From Ardenticatenales bacterium (GTDB lineage: Bacteria; Chloroflexota; Anaerolineae; Ardenticatenales; Ardenticatenaceae), in NCBI GenBank assembly GCA_020634795.1, contig JACKAZ010000006.1, forward strand, positions 1 to 64,000: a DNA stretch of 64,000 bases. Direction: 5' to 3'. Positions within the stretch are counted from its first letter, which is position 1. Each line of letters opens with the position of its first letter. Position numbers and translations under genes: made by a program. This document shows positions 17,596 to 24,824 of this stretch, piece after piece. The notes beneath the pieces were generated by a model. It saw nothing but the letters and a program-made list of their open reading frames with translations, did no database searches and was not told the DNA's origin.

Positions 17596-18594
17596 TCAAC
17601 CGAGCTGCTCGTAAGGGCCGATGGTCGTCCCCTCGGCCAGATCACAGTCAAAGAGGCGCGATTCGATGACGCGACAGTGGTCAGCCACCGTCACGTTCTG
17701 CAACGTACTGTTGGGGCCGATCTCACAGCCGGTGCCGATCGCGGTCTCGCCGCGCAAAATCACATTCTGATGCAGGATCGTCTCCGGCGCGACCGTCACC
17801 TGCTCGTCCAGCCAAACGGTCTGCGGGTCGATCAGCGTCACCCCACTGCGCATCAATCGCGTGCGACGGCGCTGCCAGAGCAGCGCGCTGGCCGCCGCGA
17901 GCTGCACACGGTCGTTGATGCCCATCACCTCATCTTCATCGACGATCACCGCTTCGACCTGCTGCCGTTCGGCGACCGCGTGGGCGATTAAATCGGTCAA
18001 GTAATATTCCCCCTGGGGCGAAAGGGACAAGGAATCGAGCGCGGGCCAGAGCCACGCGCCATCAAAGAGCATGATGCCACTGTTCGATTCGCGGATTTGG
18101 CGCTGGCTCTCGGTCGCATCCTTATGTTCGACAATCGCCGCCACTCGGTCGATACCATCACGCACGATCCGTCCGTAGCCGGTCGGGTCGTCGGGCAAGA
18201 AGGAGAGCAACGTCACCGCCGCGTTTCTCTGGCGATGTGTGGTCATGGCATGACGCAGCGTCTCTGCGGTGATGAGCGGCCCGTCGCCGTAAAGCACCAA
18301 GACGATCTCGGCGGGCGCCTCGCCAAGCAGGGGCCGCGCCTGCATCACAGCGTGGCCCGTGCCGAGCTGTGGCGCTTGCAAAACGAAATCACTCACGTCC
18401 ATTCCGACGCGCCGCTTCACTTCCTCCGCCCCGTGGCCCACCACCGTAACGATGCGCTGCGCCGCTAACGCCTGTGCGGTGGCGATCACTTCCAACACCA
18501 TCGGTCGGCCCGCCACCGGGTGGAGCACCTTGGGCAACGCGCTCTTCATGCGCGTTCCCATGCCAGCGGCCAAGATGACTATATCAACGGTCAC
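17596..18594 (-). CDS. glmU: GlmU-type UDP-GlcNAc pyrophosphorylase, truncated left-handed helix
   Basis: 332 aa. The uridylyltransferase domain is complete: VDIVILAAGMGTRMKSALPK (nucleotide loop), GTGHAVMQA, VLYGDGPLI and an IVEHKDA segment. It should make UDP-GlcNAc from GlcNAc-1-P. Bifunctional GlmU is about 450 aa. Here the hexapeptide helix starts normally (VTVAPETILHQNVILRGET, IGTGCEIGPNSTLQNV) but the protein stops after TTIGPYEQLG, just where the acetyltransferase region (RPGA-type motif onward) should begin. Reading past the stop in the other frames gives no hexapeptide sequence, so a simple frameshift does not explain it. Glucosamine-1-P acetylation would need another protein. Confidence 0.8.
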   Translation of the reverse strand: MTVDIVILAAGMGTRMKSALPKVLHPVAGRPMVLEVIATAQALAAQRIVTVVGHGAEEVKRRVGMDVSDFVLQAPQLGTGHAVMQARPLLGEAPAEIVLVLYGDGPLITAETLRHAMTTHRQRNAAVTLLSFLPDDPTGYGRIVRDGIDRVAAIVEHKDATESQRQIRESNSGIMLFDGAWLWPALDSLSLSPQGEYYLTDLIAHAVAERQQVEAVIVDEDEVMGINDRVQLAAASALLWQRRRTRLMRSGVTLIDPQTVWLDEQVTVAPETILHQNVILRGETAIGTGCEIGPNSTLQNVTVADHCRVIESRLFDCDLAEGTTIGPYEQLG

Positions 18595-18784
18595 AGACGG
18601 TCCTTTTCGTTACACGGGGGGCTGAATCAGCAGGTAACCCCAACGCATGGGCCGGATCCTCTACGCTCGTGAATCGTGAATCGGCATGTGAGGCGTTGTG
18701 GCACCTTGATCTTTGCATCGCACGACGCTCGACTTCCTCTGTTGGAAGGTACGAGGTTTCGTGGAGCAGCTAGGGCATCCCAAC
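18595..18784. other. Intergenic leader upstream of glmU
   Basis: 190 bp between the ncRNA terminator and glmU. It contains a GAATCGTGAATCG repeat near 18668 and no convincing gene. Confidence 0.4.
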
Positions 18785-18947
18785 AAAAAAACCCAGCCAC
18801 GAGCCAAAAGCGCCCGCGCTTGGGTTTGCCTACGATCCTCGTTCTTTTGTTACGCCGCATTGCTGCGGCATAGGGTCTGCTTCTTCCATGACCTAAAGGC
18901 GGATTCTGTTACACGAATCCGTCGTTAGTTGAGCGAACAACGATCTT
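18785..18947 (-). ncRNA. Candidate structured non-coding RNA (about 163 nt)
   Basis: Read on the minus strand. A closing helix pairs 18934-18947 with 18832-18845 (11 of 14 positions, counting one wobble). It encloses three hairpins: CGGATTC/GAATCCG (18915-18921 with 18900-18906), GGTC/GACC (18890-18893 with 18874-18877) and GCCGCA-GCAA-TGCGGC (18854-18869), the last with a GNRA tetraloop. The 3' end has an AACCCA/TGGGTT stem followed by seven Ts, a factor-independent terminator. A promoter lies immediately upstream. I could not match it to a known family; the GGTCATGGAAGAAGCAGACC hairpin only superficially resembles SRP RNA helix 8. Confidence 0.55.
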
Positions 18948-18951
18948 AATT

Positions 18952-18979
18952 CTATCGGTTATGGTCATTTTGTCAACGT
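18952..18979 (-). promoter_or_regulatory. Sigma-70-type promoter of the candidate ncRNA
   Basis: On the minus strand TTGACA is followed after 16 bp by TAGAAT. The predicted start point falls at the 5' strand of the ncRNA closing helix, about 6-8 bp downstream, so promoter and structure support each other. Confidence 0.55.
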
Positions 18980-19109
18980 TTTTCCTGCATATCTGTTAGC
19001 CCCTTCTGTTGTGGAATCGAGCGGCTCTAGAACCCTGCACAACGCTTCAGCGCGCCTTCGCCATCTGCCACATTGTCCCTACGACGGCTCGCCTCTATAA
19101 TCGAAGGCT

Positions 19110-20162
19110 ATGCGCCGCCACGCCCCCCAGACACGGATTTACAAAGGGACCACGACTCCGAAGAGCCGTTCGTTTGCCACGGCGTGGCTCGTCGTCCTCT
19201 TACTGTTGCTTGTGGGCAGCGGGATGAGCGCGGGGGCGCTCTCCGTCTTTCGCGAGGCGCCCCCGCCGCCGACGGCCACGGCCAGCCCCACGCCGCCCAC
19301 GGCGACGGTGCGGCCCAGCGCGACGGCCCTGCCGACGGCCACGGCCAGCCCCACGCCGTGGCCTACGCCGTTGCTCAGCCTCAGCCTCGAGCCCGCCGTG
19401 GCACTACAAGGCGAAACGCTGGTGCTGCGGGCGACGTTGGATCGCGCCGCCACACTCGACGGGGATTTCGAGGGGCGGCCCATCCCGTTTTTCTACGAAT
19501 CCCCCACCGCAGCCTGGGCCTTGCTCGCGGTCAGTGCCGATGCGTCGCTCGGGCCGCGCACCGTCGCGGTTGTGGCCACGGCCCCCGACGGTGCCGTTAC
19601 CAGCGTGAGCCAACCGATCGAGGTGCAGGCGGCGGGCTTTGGCGCACAGCGCATCCCGGTCTCTGGCGAGCTGTCGCTGCTTCTGCTGCCCGAAGTTCGC
19701 TCCGTCGAAGAACAATACTTAGCCGATCGGATGGGTCAATCGACCACAGAGGTCAATTGGGAGGGGCCGTTCGGCATCCCAACCCAAGGCAATGTGACCA
19801 GCCCCTTTGGGGCCTCGCGCGCCTACGCCGATGGGCCGATCACCACTTACCACGGTGGCATCGACTTCGCGGCCCCTCAAGGCACGGGCGTTTTTGCGGC
19901 GGCTGCGGGCCGCGTGCTGCTGGCCGAAGCGCTGACCGTTCGCGGCAACACGGTCGTCATTGATCATGGCATGGGGGTCTTCACGCTCTACGCGCACCTC
20001 GCTCAGAGCGACGTGGCGGTGGGGCAAGAATTGGCGCGGGGGGATTGGATCGGCACGGTTGGCAATACAGGACTGAGCACCGGCCCTCACCTCCATTGGG
20101 AGGTACGTATCAACGGAAGGGTCGTCAATCCCAGCGATTGGCTGAGCGACAGCTACCCCTAG
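19110..20162 (+). CDS. Membrane-anchored M23 (LytM-like) metallopeptidase
   Basis: 350 aa. A basic N-terminus and one hydrophobic anchor (AWLVVLLLLLVGSGMSAGA) are followed by a Pro/Thr-rich linker (about residues 50-90) and a beta-rich region. The C-terminal M23 domain has the zinc ligands in YHGGIDF (H-x3-D, near 247) and THE-like HLHWEV (near 327), plus the upstream catalytic His in LYAHL. It probably cleaves peptidoglycan cross-links outside the membrane. The spacing and key residues look intact, so it should be active and not an EnvC-type degenerate protein. Confidence 0.9.
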   Translation: MRRHAPQTRIYKGTTTPKSRSFATAWLVVLLLLLVGSGMSAGALSVFREAPPPPTATASPTPPTATVRPSATALPTATASPTPWPTPLLSLSLEPAVALQGETLVLRATLDRAATLDGDFEGRPIPFFYESPTAAWALLAVSADASLGPRTVAVVATAPDGAVTSVSQPIEVQAAGFGAQRIPVSGELSLLLLPEVRSVEEQYLADRMGQSTTEVNWEGPFGIPTQGNVTSPFGASRAYADGPITTYHGGIDFAAPQGTGVFAAAAGRVLLAEALTVRGNTVVIDHGMGVFTLYAHLAQSDVAVGQELARGDWIGTVGNTGLSTGPHLHWEVRINGRVVNPSDWLSDSYP

Positions 20163-20427
20163 GTTAGCAGCTAACGCAGAACCCGTCTCCTCGATCAGGG
20201 CAAGCTCCGAACGCAGAATGTCGAATGGTGCATGGTGCATGGTGCATGGGCAGATGTCGAGAATCGTTTCGCCGCTCTGCCGTTGCTGCTCACTCCAACC
20301 CACCCAACCCATTAAACCCGTAAACTCATCAAACTCATCAAACTCATCAAACTCATTAAACTCATTAAACTCATTAAACTCACAAAACTCACAAAACTCA
20401 CAAAACTCACAAAACTCACCAAGCGCC
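20163..20427. repeat. Composite intergenic repeat, copy B (inverted)
   Basis: Inverted counterpart of the 15849-16047 element: GGTGCAT heptads (about 20225-20250), a unique block with CGTTTCGCCGCTCTGCCGTT (about 20255-20300), then a long tract of 9-bp AACTCATCA/AACTCATTA/AACTCACAA units (about 20323-20417). The tract runs up to the start of the next gene and is open in its frame. Confidence 0.85.
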
Positions 20428-21819
20428 ATGACACCCGAACGCCCCATCGCCCTACTCTGGTCCGACGCACTGCGTGAAGCGACGACCGACCCGCTGGAAG
20501 CGGCGCGGCTGGCCCAGAGCTATGCCTTGCTCGATCTCTACGGTCTGCTGGGCTGGCGCGAGGTTGAGGTCGTTGCCCCCGACATGGCCCTTGGCGCTGC
20601 GGACGCGCTGACCGCCTTCCATGAGCCCAGCTATGTCCATGCCGTTGAGGCGTTGGACAGCGGGCAGGCGACGTTGTGGTCGGCGAAGGCGCTGGGCTTC
20701 GGCGCGGAAAGTACGCCCTCGTTCATAGGGATGGCGGCGCAGGCCCGTGCCTACGTCGCTTCCGCCCAGACGGCGGTGCGCCTGCTGACCACCGGTCGCC
20801 ATACTCTGAGCTATGCGCTGGCGGCCAACCAACCGCAGGCGCATCGTAACCAATCGGCCAACGGAGACATCTTCAACGATGTGCTGCTGGCGCTGCTAGC
20901 GGCACGGCGGGCGGGCCACAGGGTGGCCTTCATCAATCTGGAGGCCGAACATCCGCAGGCGATCCAAGCACAGTTCTATGAAGACAACGGCCTACTGTTC
21001 CTGTCGCTACACGAAGCGCCCTTCTTTGGCTATCCAGGCAGCGGCGAGGTGAGCGAGATAGGCGTAGGCGCGGGGCAAGGGTACACCGTCAATCTGCCGC
21101 TGGCGCCGGGCAGTGAGGGCCGATCCCTGCGCCGCTTTTGGCAGGAGTTGGCCGCACCCTTGCTCGACCGCTTCGAGCCGGAAATCGTGGTGCTGCTGAT
21201 GGGCACAACGGCCCATTACCATGAGGCGCTCGCCCACTTGGTCTTCGAAATCGCCGACTATGTCGCCTTCGTCGCGGCCGTGGCGGCGGCAGCCCCACGT
21301 CTGGCGATTTTGGGCGGCGACGGCTCGGAGCCGCTGCTGACGGCCCAGTTGGCGGTCAGCACCATCGCCACGCTGGTGGGGCGAACCCCACCGGCCCGCG
21401 CCCCGCTCCCCCATCGTTTCGTGAGTCAGTTCGGCCACAACGAGCGGGTCGAAAATCGCAAGCGCCCCACCCTGCCCCCCAGCTACGAACAGTTTGCCGC
21501 CATCCATCTGGAACAGATGCTCCATACGCTGCAAAAGGGGCTGCACGCGCAATGGGGGGTGCCGATCACAGCGGAGGCCGTCGCCGACCCCCTCTCGTTC
21601 GTGACCGCGCCGCCTCCCACGCTCGAGCCCCCCGCGCGGGCGATCACGCCGCAAGAGATGAGCCGACTGGAGGAAGCCCGGCCCCAACGGCGGGCGCGAA
21701 AGAGCGACCACGGCCCCCGTCACCCGCCGCCGTCGTCAAAAAAGGGGGAGGGTAGCGGCTCGGGCGGCAGATCCGGCAAGCGCCGTCGTCGGGGGCGATC
21801 CCGACGTGGACGAGGATAA
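20428..21819 (+). CDS. Histone-deacetylase-fold protein, catalytically degenerate, with basic tail
   Basis: 463 aa from ATG 20428. The HDAC/AcuC pattern is recognisable: FHEPSYVHAVE, GAESTPSFIGM, RVAFINLEAEHPQAIQAQF at the D-x-D-x-H-H position, LLFLSLHEAPFFGYPGSG, GVGAGQGYTVNLPL and IVVLLMGTTAH. Expected active-site residues are replaced: the HH pair by PQ (NQPQAHRN), the metal-binding DWDVHH by LEAEH, and the GFDAH-type Asp by TT. Deacetylase activity is therefore unlikely. Residues about 410-463 are Arg/Lys/Gly-rich (KRRRRGRSRRGRG), suggesting nucleic-acid or polyanion binding. The frame is open upstream through the repeat tract, but the ATG just after it is the natural start. Confidence 0.75.
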   Translation: MTPERPIALLWSDALREATTDPLEAARLAQSYALLDLYGLLGWREVEVVAPDMALGAADALTAFHEPSYVHAVEALDSGQATLWSAKALGFGAESTPSFIGMAAQARAYVASAQTAVRLLTTGRHTLSYALAANQPQAHRNQSANGDIFNDVLLALLAARRAGHRVAFINLEAEHPQAIQAQFYEDNGLLFLSLHEAPFFGYPGSGEVSEIGVGAGQGYTVNLPLAPGSEGRSLRRFWQELAAPLLDRFEPEIVVLLMGTTAHYHEALAHLVFEIADYVAFVAAVAAAAPRLAILGGDGSEPLLTAQLAVSTIATLVGRTPPARAPLPHRFVSQFGHNERVENRKRPTLPPSYEQFAAIHLEQMLHTLQKGLHAQWGVPITAEAVADPLSFVTAPPPTLEPPARAITPQEMSRLEEARPQRRARKSDHGPRHPPPSSKKGEGSGSGGRSGKRRRRGRSRRGRG

Positions 21820-21824
21820 GCGAC

Positions 21825-22958
21825 TTGATCGACTTCTTTGATTTAGAGCCGTCGCAGGGCGGCGGTCAGCCCCACGAAACGGCATGGCGTTTCCGCGAAG
21901 CCCGCATTGTGCAGGTCGCGCTCCGGCTCGGCCTCTTCGCCGCTTTGGCGACGCCCAAAAGCGTGGCCCAGCTTTGTGATAGCCTTGAAAGCGACCCCGA
22001 AATGACGGAGCGTTTGCTCATCGTCTTGGCGGCGCTGGGCCTTGTGAAGCAGGACGGCGACATCTGGCGCAACGATCTGGTGGCCCAGTTGCACCTCGTC
22101 CCCGACTCGCCGCTCTATCAGGGGGCGGAGATCGAACGGGCCAACGCCACGTGGGACCTTTTCCATCATCTGGAACGGTTGGTGCGCAAAGGGCGGAACG
22201 ACGCGGCCCTGCGCGCCCTGCGCGAACGGATCCAGCAGCGCGACCGCTGGCAACAGGCCAACCATGTCCTTGCGCTGGCGGGTCAAGCCCAACGGTTGGC
22301 GCGGGTTGTGCGCCGTTTGGCGGGTCGCCGCCACCTGCTGGATGTGGGGGGCGCACCGGGCAGTTACAGCATCGCCCTCTGCCAGCGCTTCCCCGCGCTT
22401 CGCACCACCCTGATGGAGACCGATGCCGACAGCGTGGGCCTCTGTCAACAGATGGTTACCCACTGCGCCCTAGAAGCGCGGATCACCGTGACGCAATGGG
22501 CGTGGCAGCGGCAGCGTTGGGGGGATGCGGCGTATGACGCGCTGCTGCTCAACCAAATCTTGGTGGGAAGCGAATCACAGGCGCTGACGCGGCTTGCCCG
22601 TGCCTATCGGGCGCTTGAGGGGGGCGGACTGTTGATCGTGCAGGGCCACTTCCTCAACAACGATCTCCGCGGCCCCGAAGAAGCGGCGCAGCGCCATCTG
22701 TTGCGCGGCACTTACACCCTCAACGAAATCAGCTCGTTGATCGGCGAGGCGGGTTTCGAGCGCATCCAACTTCAGCATCGCGGCCCGCCGAACGCGGATA
22801 TCTTGACCGCGCAAAAGCCGCTCGACGATGGGGAAAGCGAAGTGCCATTGATGATGGCCTACGTCAGTCCCGAACAGGAGCTCTTCGATGTGGGGAGCGG
22901 GGCCAGCGAAAGCAGCCTCAGCCGCCAGCAAGAGCTACTGACCACGATCCGCCGCTGA
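21825..22958 (+). CDS. SAM-dependent O-methyltransferase-like protein
   Basis: 377 aa, apparently from TTG 21825, just after a GAGGATAAG ribosome binding site and 5 bp after the HDAC-like gene. An N-terminal dimerisation/winged-helix region (VQVALRLGLFAALATPKSVA, MTERLLIVLAALGL) precedes the SAM domain, with motif I LLDVGGAPGSYSIALC and an acidic loop TLMETDADSV. This is the layout of plant-type (acetylserotonin/hydroxyindole) O-methyltransferases. The last 45 residues are divergent and acidic. The acceptor is unknown. Probably an operon with the preceding gene. Confidence 0.82.
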   Translation: MIDFFDLEPSQGGGQPHETAWRFREARIVQVALRLGLFAALATPKSVAQLCDSLESDPEMTERLLIVLAALGLVKQDGDIWRNDLVAQLHLVPDSPLYQGAEIERANATWDLFHHLERLVRKGRNDAALRALRERIQQRDRWQQANHVLALAGQAQRLARVVRRLAGRRHLLDVGGAPGSYSIALCQRFPALRTTLMETDADSVGLCQQMVTHCALEARITVTQWAWQRQRWGDAAYDALLLNQILVGSESQALTRLARAYRALEGGGLLIVQGHFLNNDLRGPEEAAQRHLLRGTYTLNEISSLIGEAGFERIQLQHRGPPNADILTAQKPLDDGESEVPLMMAYVSPEQELFDVGSGASESSLSRQQELLTTIRR

Positions 22959-23141
22959 TGGCCCAATCGACGATATGGGGCTTGTCCTGAGCCTGCCGTT
23001 TGCGCAGCGCTCCGAAGGACTGGGAGAGTGCGCCTCCGACGTTGCCCCTGCGGGGCTTGTTCAACGCACAGTCCCCGCTCCGCAGCCGCGCTTCCGCCGA
23101 GCGCTCAGAGCGCTGACGGCCCCACCTTTCCCCGCGAATGT
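22959..23141. repeat. Intergenic Chloroflexota-type repeat block
   Basis: 183 bp without a gene. It includes CTTGTCCTGAGCCTGCCGTT, then GCGCAGCGCTCCGAAGGACT (about 22980-23025), a variant of the repeat near 6975-7020. Confidence 0.45.
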
Positions 23142-23170
23142 TTGCAAAAACAGGCAAATCACGATATACT
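23142..23170 (+). promoter_or_regulatory. Sigma-70-type promoter of infC-rpmI-rplT
   Basis: TTGCAA (23142-23147) and TATACT (23165-23170) are separated by exactly 17 bp. Transcription would begin near 23177, giving an untranslated leader of about 115 nt before infC. Confidence 0.65.
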
Positions 23171-23176
23171 AAAGGC

Positions 23177-23250
23177 AATCGTCGAGTGTGCGCTCGGAAC
23201 GGCGTGACACTCGGTTGACCAGCAAGCTTCCCACTCGGGAAGTTTTTTAT
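23177..23250 (+). promoter_or_regulatory. Attenuator leader of the infC operon (L20-type candidate)
   Basis: A hairpin CGAGTGT/ACACTCG (23183-23189 with 23207-23213) is followed by a terminator CTTCCC-ACTC-GGGAAG plus six Ts (23227-23248). The upstream CGAGTG could pair instead with CACTCG in the terminator loop (23232-23237), giving alternative structures. Autoregulation of this operon by L20 through leader RNA is known in Bacillus and Escherichia. L20 binding here is inferred. Confidence 0.55.
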
Positions 23251-23292
23251 GGTCAGGTCAGATGTTAGAGATGAGCAAAGAGAGGTGTTGGC

Positions 23293-23808
23293 ATAAGCGA
23301 GCGAGAACGATACCGCGTGAACAATCGCATTCGCATCCGCGAAGTGCGGTTGATCGACGAGGAAGGCGAAAACAAAGGTATTATTCCGACCCCAGAGGCG
23401 CTGGAATATGCGCAGAGCAAGGGATTGGATTTGGTCGAGGTGGCGCCGGATGCGCGTCCGCCCGTCTGCCGTGTGATGGATTACGGTAAGTTCAAATATG
23501 AACAGACGAAGCGTGAACGGGCCGCCAAGAAGGCGCAAAAACAGGTGGAGGTCAAGGGTATTCGTATCCGCCCCGACACCGACCCCTACCACATCGAGAT
23601 CAAGGTGAAACGCGCCCGCCGCTTCTTGAGCAAGGGAAACAAGGTGTTGGTGACTTGTCTCTTCCGAGGGCGAGAACACAACCACCCCGAAATTGCTCGT
23701 GAAGCGATGGACGGCATCGCCGCCCAACTGAGCGACATCGCGACAGTGGAACAAGCCCCCAACAAAGAGGGCCGCCGCATGACGATGCTGCTGACGCCCG
23801 AAAGCTAA
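23293..23808 (+). CDS. infC: Translation initiation factor IF-3 (apparent AUA start)
   Basis: 171 aa if started at ATA 23293. IF-3 binds the 30S subunit, prevents premature 50S joining and proofreads initiation codons. The N-domain (VNNRIRIREVRLIDEEGENK) and C-domain (VKGIRIRPDTDPYHIEIKVK; TCLFRGREHNHPE) are complete. The segment ATA-AGC-GAG-CGA-GAA-CGA-TAC-CGC reads ISEREYR-like (ISERERYRVNN), matching the usual IF-3 N-terminus. An AGAGGTG ribosome binding site (23281-23287) is well spaced for ATA 23293, while the internal GTG 23317 has none. Rare AUU/AUC/AUA starts are an established autoregulatory feature of infC. Confidence 0.93.
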   Translation: MSERERYRVNNRIRIREVRLIDEEGENKGIIPTPEALEYAQSKGLDLVEVAPDARPPVCRVMDYGKFKYEQTKRERAAKKAQKQVEVKGIRIRPDTDPYHIEIKVKRARRFLSKGNKVLVTCLFRGREHNHPEIAREAMDGIAAQLSDIATVEQAPNKEGRRMTMLLTPES

Positions 23809-23839
23809 CGCCAACACACATTATCTTTTGCCACGCGAG

Positions 23840-23874
23840 ACAACCTCAGTGGACAATCCTCTGAGGTTGTTTTC
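23840..23874 (+). terminator. Hairpin between infC and rpmI
   Basis: A perfect 10-bp stem ACAACCTCAG/CTGAGGTTGT with an 11-nt loop is followed by TTTTC. It could terminate part of the transcripts or serve as a processing or regulatory structure before rpmI. Confidence 0.55.
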
Positions 23875-23905
23875 TTGCAACCGTAGACGGAGATAGGAGA
23901 ACGTC

Positions 23906-24118
23906 ATGCCGAAAATGAAGACCCACAAGGCCACGGCCAAACGGTTCAAGGTAACCGCCACGGGCAAGCTGATGCGCCGACATATCGGTGGCAGCCACCT
24001 GCGCCGCCGCGCCTCGAAGCGTGTCCGCCGCTCCTTCGATAAGTACGAAGCGGTGACGAACAACGCCTTCAAGCGCCGCATCCAGAAGCTGGCCCCCTAC
24101 CTGAAGAAACGCAAATAA
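23906..24118 (+). CDS. rpmI: 50S ribosomal protein L35
   Basis: 70 aa, very basic, with the family start MPKMKTHKATAKRFKVTATG and the RRHIGGSHLRRR core. It is a component of the large ribosomal subunit and sits in the conserved order infC-rpmI-rplT. A GGAGA ribosome binding site precedes the ATG. The end (KLAPYLKKRK) is slightly different from but equivalent in length to typical L35. Confidence 0.96.
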   Translation: MPKMKTHKATAKRFKVTATGKLMRRHIGGSHLRRRASKRVRRSFDKYEAVTNNAFKRRIQKLAPYLKKRK

Positions 24119-24238
24119 CCGCCCTTGCCCGCGCGGGCAGGCAAACGTTCCTGTTGGCTGGCACTGCCGCATGCGGCCCTCCACGCCTTCGCAACGGAAC
24201 CGAATCAATAAAGCTGAGAAAGCTGGAGGACAACGAAC

Positions 24239-24592
24239 ATGGCCCGAGTAAGAGGTGGATTTACCACCGGACGACGACACAAGAAGATTTTGAAGCAGGC
24301 GCGCGGCTATCGCGGCGCTCGGTCGCGCCGCGTGCGCGCCGCAAAAGAGCAGGTGTTGCATTCGCTGCGCTACGCCACCGAACATCGCAAAACGAAGAAG
24401 CGCGACTTCCGCAAACTGTGGATTCAGCGCATCAACGCCGCTGCGCGCCTGAACGGCATCTCCTATAGCCGCTTCATCTACGGCTTGAAGCAAGCGGGGA
24501 TCGAGCTGGATCGCAAGGTCTTGGCCGAGATGGCCATGCACGACGAGGCCACCTTCGCCGCCATCGCCGAGCAAGCCAAAGCGCACCTGTAA
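24239..24592 (+). CDS. rplT: 50S ribosomal protein L20
   Basis: 117 aa with the full family pattern: MARVRGGFTTGRRHKKILKQ, GYRGARSRRVRAAKEQVLHS, then KKRDFRKLWIQRINAAARLN and GLKQAGIELDRKVLAEMA. L20 is a 23S rRNA-binding assembly protein and the known repressor of this operon. GGAGGA lies 7 bp before the ATG. A strong terminator follows 18 bp downstream. Confidence 0.97.
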   Translation: MARVRGGFTTGRRHKKILKQARGYRGARSRRVRAAKEQVLHSLRYATEHRKTKKRDFRKLWIQRINAAARLNGISYSRFIYGLKQAGIELDRKVLAEMAMHDEATFAAIAEQAKAHL

Positions 24593-24610
24593 TCAGCCCA
24601 CGCCATCAGA

Positions 24611-24639
24611 ACGGGGAGTAGCAATACTCTCCGTTTTTT
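24611..24639 (+). terminator. Rho-independent terminator of infC-rpmI-rplT
   Basis: The 10-bp stem ACGGGGAGTA/TACTCTCCGT with a GCAA loop is followed by six Ts (T34-T39 of this line). Confidence 0.85.
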
Positions 24640-24824
24640 GTTGGATGAAGAATGTCACACCGGGCCGATCCGCCGCGCCAAACCACGAAGCTCCCCTCTC
24701 ATCTGATTCAGGCCTCGTGCGCCACCACCCCTATCAGCTTATCTCCCCTCAATGGTAGCGCGTTGATAGAGTTCCCACCCGCTCCCCGTTCGCGCTTCGC
24801 GCTTCGCCATGATACACTCTGCCC

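Noticed and set aside
18627..18860. 77-codon minus-strand frame in the ncRNA region
   Set aside because: It runs through a terminator and structured RNA, with no ribosome binding site or family match.
18870..18895. SRP RNA (helix 8-like GGTCATGGAAGAAGCAGACC)
   Set aside because: The hairpin lacks the closing pairs and flanking helix 5 expected for SRP RNA; the full structure has three separate hairpins.
23262..23489. Leader ORF starting at ATG 23262 before infC
   Set aside because: It overlaps infC out of frame, and the ribosome binding site fits the infC start instead.
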